From: Oscillospiraceae bacterium
GTDB taxonomy: Bacteria > Bacillota > Clostridia > Oscillospirales > Acutalibacteraceae
DNA: 64,000 nucleotides
Assembly (NCBI GenBank): GCA_025757685.1
Contig: CP107220.1
Span: 87,501-151,500, forward strand
Direction of reading: 5' to 3'
Part shown: positions 9,787-17,728 of the stretch, piece after piece
Layout: every line of letters starts with the position of its first letter
Position numbering within the stretch: the stretch's first letter is position 1
Notes under the pieces: model-generated
The model's input: only the letters and a program-made list of their open reading frames with translations
The model's database searches: none
What the model was told of the DNA's origin: nothing
Made by a program: the position numbers and the translations under genes

Positions 9787-10820
9787 TGGGCATTTTCCTC
9801 CAAATAACGGTGCACCCGATCGGTGAGCCCCGGGTCGTTTGCCTTGGCGCAAAGCGCCTCCAGCTTGGAGCGGGTGATCAACAGCTCGGCCTCTGCCCGG
9901 CTCAGCCCTCTGGAATTCATATAGAACAGAATGTCCTCGTCCAGCTGGCCGATGCTGGCTCCGTGGTTGCCCTCTACATCTTCCTCGGCGCACAGGATCA
10001 GGGGAATGGTACGGTTCACTACATCTTCACCCAGCAGCAACACATCTTCCTTTTCGTCGCCCTTAGAGCCGGCGGCGCCTTTTTGAAAGTCAATGGTGCC
10101 CCGGAACAGCTTGGTGCTGCGGTCTTGCAGCACCCCATCTGCGTTCATATTGCTTACGGTGCGGCGCCCGGTTTGCAGGGCGTCATAGTTAAAGTCAAAG
10201 GTGCGATCCCCGGTGCCCAGGTAGCCGATGTCTGCGGTAAAGCGGCTGTCGTCTCCGTCCAGGTGGGTCTTGCACCCGGCGTAGGTGGCTTTGCCGCCCA
10301 AAAACAACTGCACCAGCTGAAAGTCTGCACCGGCACCGCAGTGGGCGCCAATGTTGTTGACCACCGTGCAGTCCGTGCCCGGCAGACTCAGTTGCACCAG
10401 CCGCACTTTGGCACCGGGGGCCAGTTCTACCCGGGTCTCCAGGGCCAGGCAGGGGGCGTCCGCCGTGCTTTGCAGGTCCATCACCACAGTCAAGTGGCTG
10501 TTTGACTCTGCGGACAGCTCCACTCGGCGGGCGTTCTTGGCGCCGTCGGCGCACAGGGTCAGCCGGGCGGTGGTGTCGGTATTCGCTTTGGCGGTGATCC
10601 GGTCCGTCTCCAGGGAGGCAAAGGCCGCTTCCGCTTCTTGGCCCATACCGGTGGAAACCACTGTGGCAGGAGCCGGGGCGGTGGTCACTTCCGCACCGCT
10701 CCAGTCCGCTTTGCAGGGGCCGTCCAGCGGGGACAGGGTCACCGTGGTTTCGTTCATGTGCAGTCGGTTCCAGGTGGGGGACGGCAGGGGATTGACTACA
10801 AGGGTATTTTCTTTTGTCAT
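9783..10820 (-). CDS. sufD: SufD, Fe-S cluster scaffold subunit
   Basis: A 345-aa SufB/SufD-family protein with the beta-helix core and the C-terminal helical domain (GLSRAEAELLITRSKLEAL). A conserved histidine is seen in EGNHGASIGQLDEDILFYMNSRG. SufD joins SufB and SufC2 in the complex that builds and hands on clusters. The start at 10820 is preferred because GGGAGG lies seven bases upstream; an in-frame ATG at 10835 overlaps the sufB stop but lacks this spacing. It is somewhat shorter than typical SufD. Confidence 0.92.
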   Translation of the reverse strand: MTKENTLVVNPLPSPTWNRLHMNETTVTLSPLDGPCKADWSGAEVTTAPAPATVVSTGMGQEAEAAFASLETDRITAKANTDTTARLTLCADGAKNARRVELSAESNSHLTVVMDLQSTADAPCLALETRVELAPGAKVRLVQLSLPGTDCTVVNNIGAHCGAGADFQLVQLFLGGKATYAGCKTHLDGDDSRFTADIGYLGTGDRTFDFNYDALQTGRRTVSNMNADGVLQDRSTKLFRGTIDFQKGAAGSKGDEKEDVLLLGEDVVNRTIPLILCAEEDVEGNHGASIGQLDEDILFYMNSRGLSRAEAELLITRSKLEALCAKANDPGLTDRVHRYLEENAQ

Positions 10821-10834
10821 ACTGCTACCTCCCA

Positions 10835-12241
10835 TCAGCCAATGCTGCCTTTCATCTCTAAGCGAATTAAGTTATTCATTTCAACGGCGTATTCCAGCGG
10901 CAGTTCCTTGGACACATCGTCTGCAAAGCCGCTGACGATCATGGCGCGGGCCTCTTCCTCGCTAAGTCCGCGGGACATGAGATAAAATACCGCGTCGTCG
11001 CTGATTCGGCCGATTTTGGCCTCGTGGCCCACATCCGCGTCACGGGTGCGAATATCCATGGCGGGAATGGTGTCTGACCGGGAAATATCGTCCAGCATCA
11101 GGGACTGGCAAGACACGGTGGATTTGCTGCCCGGTGCGGTCTTTTGCACCTGTACGCTGCTGCGGAAGGTGCTGATGCCCCCGTCCTTGGAAATGGAGCG
11201 GGCGTTCATCACGGAGGTGGTCTCCGGCGCAGCGTGAACCACTTTAACGCCGGTGTCCAGGTTCTGCCCCGCCCCGGCAAAGGTAATGCCGGTGTATTCC
11301 ATGCGGGCACCCTTGCCCTTTAGAATACTCATGGGGTACAGGTAAGACACATGGGAGCCAAAGGAGCCGGACACCCACTCAATGGTGCCCCCCTCCTCTA
11401 CCAGCGCCCGCTTGGTGTTCAGGTTGTACATATTCTTGGACCAGTTCTCAATGGTAGAGTAGCGCAGCTTGGCGTTCTTGCCAACGAACAGCTCCACGCA
11501 CCCGGCGTGCAGGTTGGCTACATTGTACTTGGGTGCGGAGCAGCCCTCGATAAAGTGCAGGTACGCCCCCTCGTCTACGATGATCAGCGTGTGCTCAAAC
11601 TGGCCGGCGCCCGGCGCATTCAGCCGAAAGTAGGATTGCAGCGGAATGGTCACGGACACCCCCGGCGGCACATACACAAAGGAACCGCCGGACCAAACGG
11701 CGCCGTGCAGGGCGGCGAATTTGTGGTCCGTGGGTTTTACCAGCTTCATAAAGTGCTTTTGGATCATCTCCGCATAAGGGCCGTGCATAGCGCTTTCCAG
11801 GTCTGTATAGACCACGCCCTGGGCGGCCACTTCCTCTCGCACATTGTGGTACACCAGCTCTGAGTCATACTGGGCGCCCACACCGGCAAGGGACTTGCGC
11901 TCTGCCTGGGGAATGCCCAGGCGCTCAAATGTATCTTTAATATCTTTGGGTACATCGGACCACTTGGCGCTCATTTTGGTGTTGGGGCGCACATAGGTTA
12001 CGATGTTGTCCATATCCAGTCCGTCAATGGGCGGGCCCCACTGCGGCACCCGGCTCTCATTGTAAACTTGCAGGGACTGGAGCCGAAACAGCTGCATCCA
12101 TGCCGGATCGTTCTTCTCATCGCTGATCTTCTGTACGATCTCCGGGGTCAAGCCCGCTTGCAGCTTGTAGGCATCTTTTTCGTCGTCTTTTATGTCATAG
12201 ACCGTGCGGTCAATGTCTGCCACATAGGTTTTTTCTTCCAC
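10835..12241 (-). CDS. sufB: SufB, Fe-S cluster scaffold subunit
   Basis: A 468-aa SufB with the well conserved blocks FVYVPPGVSVTIPLQ, HFIEGCSAP, YSTIENWSKNMYNLNTKR and DVGHEAKIGRISDDAVFYLM. It is the cluster-building subunit of SufBCD. The start is a GTG at 12241 with AAGAGG eight bases upstream; a GTG at 12250 is in frame but touches the ribosome site. It follows sufC by only 14 bases. Confidence 0.95.
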   Translation of the reverse strand: MEEKTYVADIDRTVYDIKDDEKDAYKLQAGLTPEIVQKISDEKNDPAWMQLFRLQSLQVYNESRVPQWGPPIDGLDMDNIVTYVRPNTKMSAKWSDVPKDIKDTFERLGIPQAERKSLAGVGAQYDSELVYHNVREEVAAQGVVYTDLESAMHGPYAEMIQKHFMKLVKPTDHKFAALHGAVWSGGSFVYVPPGVSVTIPLQSYFRLNAPGAGQFEHTLIIVDEGAYLHFIEGCSAPKYNVANLHAGCVELFVGKNAKLRYSTIENWSKNMYNLNTKRALVEEGGTIEWVSGSFGSHVSYLYPMSILKGKGARMEYTGITFAGAGQNLDTGVKVVHAAPETTSVMNARSISKDGGISTFRSSVQVQKTAPGSKSTVSCQSLMLDDISRSDTIPAMDIRTRDADVGHEAKIGRISDDAVFYLMSRGLSEEEARAMIVSGFADDVSKELPLEYAVEMNNLIRLEMKGSIG

Positions 12242-12255
12242 AGGGAACACCTCTT

Positions 12256-13002
12256 TTACGCCTGCTCGTAGGCTTCAAACCCACGGGCATTGATCTCGTC
12301 CACCAGGGAGCCGTCGCCGGTCTTTACGATCCGTCCGTTGACTAAAATATGGGTGTAATCCACATGCAGGCTCTCCAAAATACGGGTGGAGTGGGTGATG
12401 ATCAGCAGGGCGCCTTTTTGCTCTTTTTGATAGGCCTCCACGCCACGAGATACGGTGCGCACCGCGTCCACATCCAGGCCGGAGTCCGTCTCGTCCAGGA
12501 TCGCCAGACTGGGGCGCAGCAACAGCATTTGCAGAATTTCCGCTTTTTTCTTCTCGCCGCCGGAGAAGCCCACATTTAGGTCCCGATCGCCGTAGGCCGG
12601 GTCCATTTGCAGCAGCTTTGCCGCCTCATTAAACTGTTTTTCAAAGGCAAACAGCTTCACCCGCTTGCCGGTGCGCTGCGCCAGGGTGCTGCGCACAAAG
12701 CTTTTCAGCGACAGGCCGGGCACCTCCAGGGGATTTTGGAAGGACAGGAACATACCCTCCTTGGCCCGCTGGTCGGCGGATAGCCCCTGCTGCTCCTTGC
12801 CGTGGAACAGAATGGAGCCGCCGGTTACCTTGTACTGGGGATTGCCCATCAGGGCGTAGCCCAGGGTGGACTTGCCGGCGCCGTTGGGGCCCATGAGCAC
12901 ATGGGTCTCGCCCTCGTTTACCTGTAAATTCACGCCGTGCAGGATCTCTTTATCCTCTACGGCAACGGTCAAATTCTCAATATCCAGTAAGTGCTGGGAC
13001 AT
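12256..13002 (-). CDS. sufC: SufC, ABC-type ATPase of the SUF system
   Basis: A 248-aa soluble ATPase. Walker A is GPNGAGKST, the signature is FSGGEKKK and Walker B is LAILDETDSGLD, the last typical of SufC. ATP hydrolysis drives rearrangement of SufB-SufD. The start at 13002 is supported by GAAAGGAAG nine bases upstream and by family N-termini. It is the first gene of sufCBDSU. Confidence 0.96.
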   Translation of the reverse strand: MSQHLLDIENLTVAVEDKEILHGVNLQVNEGETHVLMGPNGAGKSTLGYALMGNPQYKVTGGSILFHGKEQQGLSADQRAKEGMFLSFQNPLEVPGLSLKSFVRSTLAQRTGKRVKLFAFEKQFNEAAKLLQMDPAYGDRDLNVGFSGGEKKKAEILQMLLLRPSLAILDETDSGLDVDAVRTVSRGVEAYQKEQKGALLIITHSTRILESLHVDYTHILVNGRIVKTGDGSLVDEINARGFEAYEQA

Positions 13003-13059
13003 GGTTTTGAACTTCCTTTCCGTGCACAAAAACCGTGCTTTTACTATTTTCTGCATAAT

Positions 13060-13088
13060 AATATAATCCGTATTTCCTACTCTGTCAA
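13060..13088 (-). promoter_or_regulatory. Promoter of the suf operon
   Basis: On the minus strand TTGACA (13083-13088) and TATATT (13060-13065) are separated by exactly 17 bp, about 58 bases before sufC. No clear palindrome for a regulator is visible near it. Confidence 0.85.
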
Positions 13089-13182
13089 TAGGAATTAAAA
13101 AACTTGGGTTGCTTCGTACAAAAGGTACAAAAACAAGGGGCCAAAATTGTCTATTTTATACATATATAATGCAGGGGCTTTT

Positions 13183-14217
13183 TTACGCCCAGTCCACCCG
13201 GCTGCGCCGTTGCAGCAGATCAAGCGCAAATACCACAGCGCCTGCCAGCAGCAGCGCTGTCAGCGTGGTGCTGCCGATACCGGGGCGTGGCAGGGTCTCC
13301 GCTATATTGGAGAACACCGCCGCCGGTTGGGGAAACAGGCGCAGCAGCCCCCGGCAGTAGCCGTCTGCCAAAAGTGCAGCCCCGGCACGGCAGGCTAAAA
13401 AGGTCGGGTAGGGCAGCCCGAACCGCCCGGCCCAGCCCAGCAGCTGCAAGTGCACGCACAGCCCGCCAAAGGCCAGAAACGCCGCCGTTTGGGTCAGGGT
13501 GTAGCCGGTGCCGGTACACAGCCCGGCGGTGATCTCTACCAGCGGCAGCAGCCATTTGGGCATCGGCACCACAGCGCACAGAGCGGAGAAGAGAATGATG
13601 CAGGCAGAAAGGTGCAGCAGGCTCTCCATGGCGCCTTTGGCGGCAGCGGGCAGCGCTTCGCCCGCAGACAAGGGCGGGGCAGGCGGTACTTCTTTGGCAG
13701 CGGGCGGGTCGCTGAGGGGAACGGTCACCGCCGCCACCGTTAGGTTAGCCAATATATTGGCGGTCAGCAGCAGCCACCCGGCAGCGCCGCTATGGAGCGC
13801 TGCCGTTCCCACAGCTGTGCAGATAAAGCCCACCCCGCCGCACACATTAAAGCACAGCATACGCCGGGCGGTGGCGCGGTCGATCACGCCCCGATCCAGC
13901 AGTTCCCCGGTGAGCACCGCGCCGGTGGGATAGCCGCCGATTTGGCCAAACAGCAGCGCTCCGGCAGCCTGGGGCGGTAGGCGCAGTGCCTTGGCCGGTA
14001 AGGTCAGCGACCGGCTGAGCAGTACCCCCGCCTGGGTGTTTTGGATCATTAAGAACAGCATTAGCAGCGGCAGCAGACTGGGCAGCACGGTATTCTCTGC
14101 CAGCGCCAGCCCGGCCTTGGCACCCGCCCGTGCCGGTGCGGCAAACACCAGTAGAATCGACGCTGCCGCCAGCAGCAGTGCCAGCAGGGGCAGCGCTTTT
14201 TGGTTCTCTTTTTTCAT
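13183..14217 (-). CDS. ylbJ: YlbJ-like sporulation integral membrane protein
   Basis: A 344-aa protein with eight to ten hydrophobic helices and the nucleoside-recognition (gate) motif GQIGGYPTGAVLTGELL at about residues 90-106, the hallmark of the YlbJ/SpoVV family, which moves dipicolinate across the outer forespore membrane in spore formers. The start at 14217 is followed by KKENQKALP and then the first helix; a longer frame to 14295 would overlap the divergent yqfC. The promoter region is shared with yqfC-yqfD, another sporulation pair, which supports the call. The loop at 170-200 is alanine/proline rich. Confidence 0.8.
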   Translation of the reverse strand: MKKENQKALPLLALLLAAASILLVFAAPARAGAKAGLALAENTVLPSLLPLLMLFLMIQNTQAGVLLSRSLTLPAKALRLPPQAAGALLFGQIGGYPTGAVLTGELLDRGVIDRATARRMLCFNVCGGVGFICTAVGTAALHSGAAGWLLLTANILANLTVAAVTVPLSDPPAAKEVPPAPPLSAGEALPAAAKGAMESLLHLSACIILFSALCAVVPMPKWLLPLVEITAGLCTGTGYTLTQTAAFLAFGGLCVHLQLLGWAGRFGLPYPTFLACRAGAALLADGYCRGLLRLFPQPAAVFSNIAETLPRPGIGSTTLTALLLAGAVVFALDLLQRRSRVDWA

Positions 14218-14261
14218 ATCATCACCAATAATTCCTATGCATAGTATGTACAGGTGATACA

Positions 14262-14564
14262 ATGGAGCACATACCGAAAGAGAAAAAAAGGGCAAAAAAT
14301 CGTCGGGCGTGCCCCTTGCCCGGGGACGAAAGCCAGCTGCCGGTGCATTACAGCGCCGGGGAGCCGCGGCTGGAGATCATCGGCGATCGGGTGCTGGTGG
14401 ACGGGCTGCGCCGGGTGCTTAGTTACACCTCGGAGCGCCTGGAGCTGCAAGTGGGCAAGCGCCGGGTGACCCTGGTGGGGGCGGATCTTTGCATGCTGGA
14501 TTATTCGCCTTTGGGCGTGCAGGTGATCGGTACGCTGTTGGCTGTGGAGTTCGGCGACCTATGA
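14262..14564 (+). CDS. yqfC: YqfC, YabP/YqfC-family sporulation protein
   Basis: A 100-aa protein with the family pattern PRLEIIGDRVLVDGLRRVLS then GADLCMLDYSPLGVQVIGTL, i.e. a small beta-sandwich ending in a G-T-L-x-x-V-E-F strand. In spore formers yqfC is expressed in the mother cell or forespore under sporulation sigma factors; its biochemical role is unknown. The stop overlaps the yqfD start by four bases (ATGA). The N-terminus is basic. Confidence 0.82.
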   Translation: MEHIPKEKKRAKNRRACPLPGDESQLPVHYSAGEPRLEIIGDRVLVDGLRRVLSYTSERLELQVGKRRVTLVGADLCMLDYSPLGVQVIGTLLAVEFGDL

Positions 14565-15562
14565 CCCGATTGTACTGGTATCTTCGCGGGTATGTGCAGT
14601 TTGTATTTACAGGCGGGTTTGCAGAGGATTTTATCAATGCGTTGGGGGAGCTGGGCATAACGCTGCCCGGCTTGCAGCGACAGGGGAGCCACCTGCGCGG
14701 TGTGTGCAGTGTGGGGACTTATATGCAGCTGCACAAGGCGGCGCGGCAGGCCGGCGGCCGGGTGCGTATTACTGCCCGGCGAGGGCTGCCCTTTTTTCTC
14801 CGACGTTTGCGGGGGCGTTGGGGACTGCCGATGGGGGCGGTGGCTTTTGCACTGGTGCTGTGTGTGCTCAGCGGGTTTATCTGGGATGTGCAGGTGGTGG
14901 GCAATAATCGAGTGGGCACCGGCACACTGGAGACTTATTTGGCGCAGAATGGCGTGGCCGTGGGCAAGCCTTGGCAGGGGGCGGCGCGCAGTCGGCTGAA
15001 CTATCGACTGCTGGGGGATTTCCCGGATCTGGCCTGGGCGCATATCAACAAGGTGGGCGCCACCGCCCGGCTGGAGGTGGCAGAGCGGGTAGATACCCCT
15101 AAGACGAAAAGCGACAGGGAGCAGAGCCAATGGGGCGCTGCCCGGCGAGAACTGCGCTGTACCGTTCGTCGGCTGCAGGTACACCGGGTGCAAACCGGGC
15201 GGCAGGTGTGCCGCGGGGTGTATTTTTACGGCTTGACGCTGGTGCCCATGGGTAAGGACGCACCGCCGATGACGGAGGTGACGGAGCAGCGCCGTCTGTT
15301 GCGCCTAAACGGTCGGGCGTTGCCTATGGGCAGCGTTACGCGCACCCGCACCGCTTACCGCCGCGTGGAGCAACGCCTAACGGTGCAGGCGGCCACGGCG
15401 CTGGCTAAGGCGGCACTGGAGGAAAAACGGGCGCAGGAGCTGCCGGGCGCCACCATCATCAATGCCTGTGTGACGGTGGAGGTGACCCCGGATACGGTCA
15501 CGGCCGTAGGCGCCTACACCGTGCAGGTGCAAAGCCTGCAAACCGATCGAGATCGGGCATGA
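14561..15562 (+). CDS. yqfD: YqfD-family sporulation protein, shortened form
   Basis: A 333-aa protein: an N-terminal soluble domain (RGYVQFVFTGGF at 8-19), one transmembrane helix at about 90-112 followed by WDVQVVGNNRV, and a C-terminal exported domain. In the family the piece after the W..I...G.....V.E..P stretch normally continues with an N-I-V-A...G-x-I segment and a G-D-x-V...G-D-x-L-I-x-G motif. Here VAERVDTPK is followed at once by a basic, low-complexity joint and then the later part (CRGVYFYGLTLVP), so about 65 residues appear missing relative to Bacillus YqfD. It is translationally coupled to yqfC. Confidence 0.78.
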   Translation: MTRLYWYLRGYVQFVFTGGFAEDFINALGELGITLPGLQRQGSHLRGVCSVGTYMQLHKAARQAGGRVRITARRGLPFFLRRLRGRWGLPMGAVAFALVLCVLSGFIWDVQVVGNNRVGTGTLETYLAQNGVAVGKPWQGAARSRLNYRLLGDFPDLAWAHINKVGATARLEVAERVDTPKTKSDREQSQWGAARRELRCTVRRLQVHRVQTGRQVCRGVYFYGLTLVPMGKDAPPMTEVTEQRRLLRLNGRALPMGSVTRTRTAYRRVEQRLTVQAATALAKAALEEKRAQELPGATIINACVTVEVTPDTVTAVGAYTVQVQSLQTDRDRA

Positions 15563-15637
15563 AAACCGGCGGAAAAACTTGCCGATTTGGCCGTTATTTT
15601 TCATTTTTGGAAATTTGCCAAATTACGCAGCGGATAC

Positions 15638-15666
15638 TTGCAAGCGCGCCACCCTTGTGATAGAAT
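15638..15666 (+). promoter_or_regulatory. Promoter of the hexuronate operon
   Basis: TTGCAA (15638-15643), a 17-bp spacer and TAGAAT (15661-15666), 37 bases before uxuA. No catabolite (cre) or UxuR-like palindrome could be called with confidence. Confidence 0.65.
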
Positions 15667-15702
15667 AAAAGCGCAAAAATCTATGAAACAGGAGGCGATG
15701 CT

Positions 15703-16770
15703 ATGCAGATGACATTCCGTTGGTTTGGCAAGGAAAAGGACACGGTCTCTCTGGAGCAGATCCGTCAGATCCCCGGCGTGACCGGAGTGGTGCCTGCCTT
15801 GCACGACCTGCCCGCCGGTGCGCCGTGGACCATGGACCGAGTACAGGCCATGTATGACGAGATCACTGCTGCCGGGCTGACCATGGAGTGCATTGAGAGC
15901 GTCAATGTGCACGAGGATATTAAGATCGGACTGCCCAGCCGGGATCAGTATATTGAGAATTACAAAACCTCGATTCGCAATCTGTCCAAGGTTGGGGTCA
16001 AGGTGATCTGTTACAACTTTATGCCGGTGTTTGACTGGACCCGCACGGACCTGTATATGCCCCTGCCGGACGGTTCTACCTGCCTGAGCTATGACGGCAA
16101 GCAGGTGGAGGGCAAGTCCCCGGAGGATATGTTCCGTGAGATCGACGACAACTCTAACGGTTACGCCATGCCCGGCTGGGAGCCGGAGCGCATGGGCGAG
16201 ATCAAAGAGCTGTTCGCAAAGTATAAAGATGTGACCGCCGAGGATCTGTGGGCCAACTTAAAGTATTTCTTAGAGGCGATTATGCCCGTTTGTGAGGCAT
16301 GCGATGTAAAGATGGCCATTCACCCGGACGATCCGCCATGGGGCATCTTTGGCCTGCCAAGAATTATTACGGACAAGGCGGCGGTAGAGCGGCTGCTGAC
16401 CATGGTGCCCAGCAAGTATAACGGCTTGACCCTGTGCACCGGTTCTCTGGGCGCCAGTCCCAAGAACGATATGGTGGAGATCATCCACGCTGCCGGGGAT
16501 CGCATTTACTTTGCCCACCTGCGCAATGTGGCGATCAATGACCGCTGGTTTAACGAGACGGCACATGAGAGCGCCTACGGCTCTTTGGATATGTATGAGA
16601 TTGTAAAGGCCCTGCAAGAGGAGGGTTTTGACGGCTATGTGCGCCCGGACCATGGGCGTATGATCTGGGGCGAAGTCGCCCGACCCGGCTATGGTCTGTT
16701 TGACCGGGCACTGGGTGTGTCTTACCTGAACGGCTTGTGGGAAGCGGTAGAAAAATCCCGCAGGGCGTAA
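15703..16770 (+). CDS. uxuA: Mannonate dehydratase UxuA
   Basis: A 355-aa TIM-barrel enzyme that removes water from D-mannonate to give 2-keto-3-deoxygluconate. Conserved blocks are the N-terminal TFRWFGKEKDTV, the central VCYNFMPVFDWTRTDL-like segment (about 104-119), the metal-site HPDDPPWGIFGLPRI and the C-terminal YVRPDHGRMIWGE. The start is set by AGGAGG seven bases upstream. It opens the hexuronate operon and is followed 20 bp later by the dehydrogenase that makes its substrate. Confidence 0.95.
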   Translation: MQMTFRWFGKEKDTVSLEQIRQIPGVTGVVPALHDLPAGAPWTMDRVQAMYDEITAAGLTMECIESVNVHEDIKIGLPSRDQYIENYKTSIRNLSKVGVKVICYNFMPVFDWTRTDLYMPLPDGSTCLSYDGKQVEGKSPEDMFREIDDNSNGYAMPGWEPERMGEIKELFAKYKDVTAEDLWANLKYFLEAIMPVCEACDVKMAIHPDDPPWGIFGLPRIITDKAAVERLLTMVPSKYNGLTLCTGSLGASPKNDMVEIIHAAGDRIYFAHLRNVAINDRWFNETAHESAYGSLDMYEIVKALQEEGFDGYVRPDHGRMIWGEVARPGYGLFDRALGVSYLNGLWEAVEKSRRA

Positions 16771-16790
16771 ATAGAGAGGAAGTAGAAACC

Positions 16791-17642
16791 ATGTTTAATC
16801 ACGAGAACTTAAAGGGCCGCGTGGCCGTGGTCACCGGTGGCGGCGGCGTGCTGTGCGGCGGCTTTGCCAAAACCTTGGCGGCGCAGGGCTGCAAGGTGGC
16901 TGTGTTGGATCTGAACGAAGCGGCTGCCCAGGCAGTGGCCGACGAGATCAACGCCAACGGCGGACAGGCGATTGCCGTGGGCTGCAATGTGTTGGAGCCG
17001 GCGTCAATGCGCGCCGCGCGGGATGTGATTGCCGAGAAGCTGGGCACCTGTGACATTCTGTTAAACGGTGCCGGCGGCAACAACCCCAAGGGTACCACCA
17101 CCAAGGAGACTTTGGAAAAGATTGATCTGGCTCAGCAGGATCCGGAGGTTAAGACCTTCTTCGATCTGGATCCCCAGGGCATCAGCTTTGTATTTAATTT
17201 GAACTTTTTAGGCACCCTGATCCCCACGCAGATCTTTGCCAAGGATATGGCAGAGAAGGGCAAGGGCTGCATTGTGATGGTTACCTCTATGAATGCGTTT
17301 CGTCCGCTGACCAAAATTCCGGCGTACAGCGCTGCTAAGGCTGCGGTAAAGAACTTTACCGAGTGGATGGCCGTGCACTTTGCGGATATGGGTATTCGTG
17401 TCAACGCCATTGCCCCGGGCTTTTTCTCCACCAAGCAGAATGCGACCCTGCTGTGGAACCCGGACGGCACCCCCACTGCCCGCACCGGCAAGATTTTGGC
17501 TGCTACGCCGATGGATCGCTTTGGCGAGCCGGAGGAGCTGGCCGGCACGCTGCTGTTCCTTTGCGATGAGGCGTACAGCGGCTTTATTACCGGCGTGAAC
17601 ATTCCGGTGGACGGTGGCTTTAACGCCTATTCCGGTGTGTGA
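16791..17642 (+). CDS. uxuB: SDR-family D-mannonate oxidoreductase (fructuronate reductase)
   Basis: A 283-aa short-chain dehydrogenase. The Rossmann glycine motif is VTGGGGVLCGGFA (about 14-26), NGAGG is at about 87, and the catalytic YSAAKAA (YxxxK) near 183 follows the serine-bearing MVTSMNAF. SDRs of this kind, like B. subtilis YjmF, do the step done in E. coli by a long-chain UxuB. The position between uxuA and uxaC fits interconversion of D-fructuronate and D-mannonate. The start at 16791 is backed by AGAGAGGAAG. The exact substrate is inferred from context. Confidence 0.85.
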   Translation: MFNHENLKGRVAVVTGGGGVLCGGFAKTLAAQGCKVAVLDLNEAAAQAVADEINANGGQAIAVGCNVLEPASMRAARDVIAEKLGTCDILLNGAGGNNPKGTTTKETLEKIDLAQQDPEVKTFFDLDPQGISFVFNLNFLGTLIPTQIFAKDMAEKGKGCIVMVTSMNAFRPLTKIPAYSAAKAAVKNFTEWMAVHFADMGIRVNAIAPGFFSTKQNATLLWNPDGTPTARTGKILAATPMDRFGEPEELAGTLLFLCDEAYSGFITGVNIPVDGGFNAYSGV

Positions 17643-17649
17643 TTGAAAA

Positions 17650-17676
17650 AAGTCCCCGAGTATTCGGGGATTTTTT
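17650..17676 (+). terminator. Intrinsic terminator inside the hexuronate cluster
   Basis: CCCCGA, a GTAT loop and TCGGGG followed by ATTTTTT. It lies between the SDR gene and uxaC and should reduce or stop read-through, so uxaC-kdgK may need another promoter, which I could not identify clearly in the 50 bases that follow. Confidence 0.75.
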
Positions 17677-17728
17677 GGGTGTGTGCACCCCTTTTGCGCA
17701 GACTATTTGTATAGAAAAGAGTGTTAAG

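Noticed and set aside
13100..13182. Possible small gene between suf and ylbJ
   Set aside because: Only short frames without ribosome sites are present.
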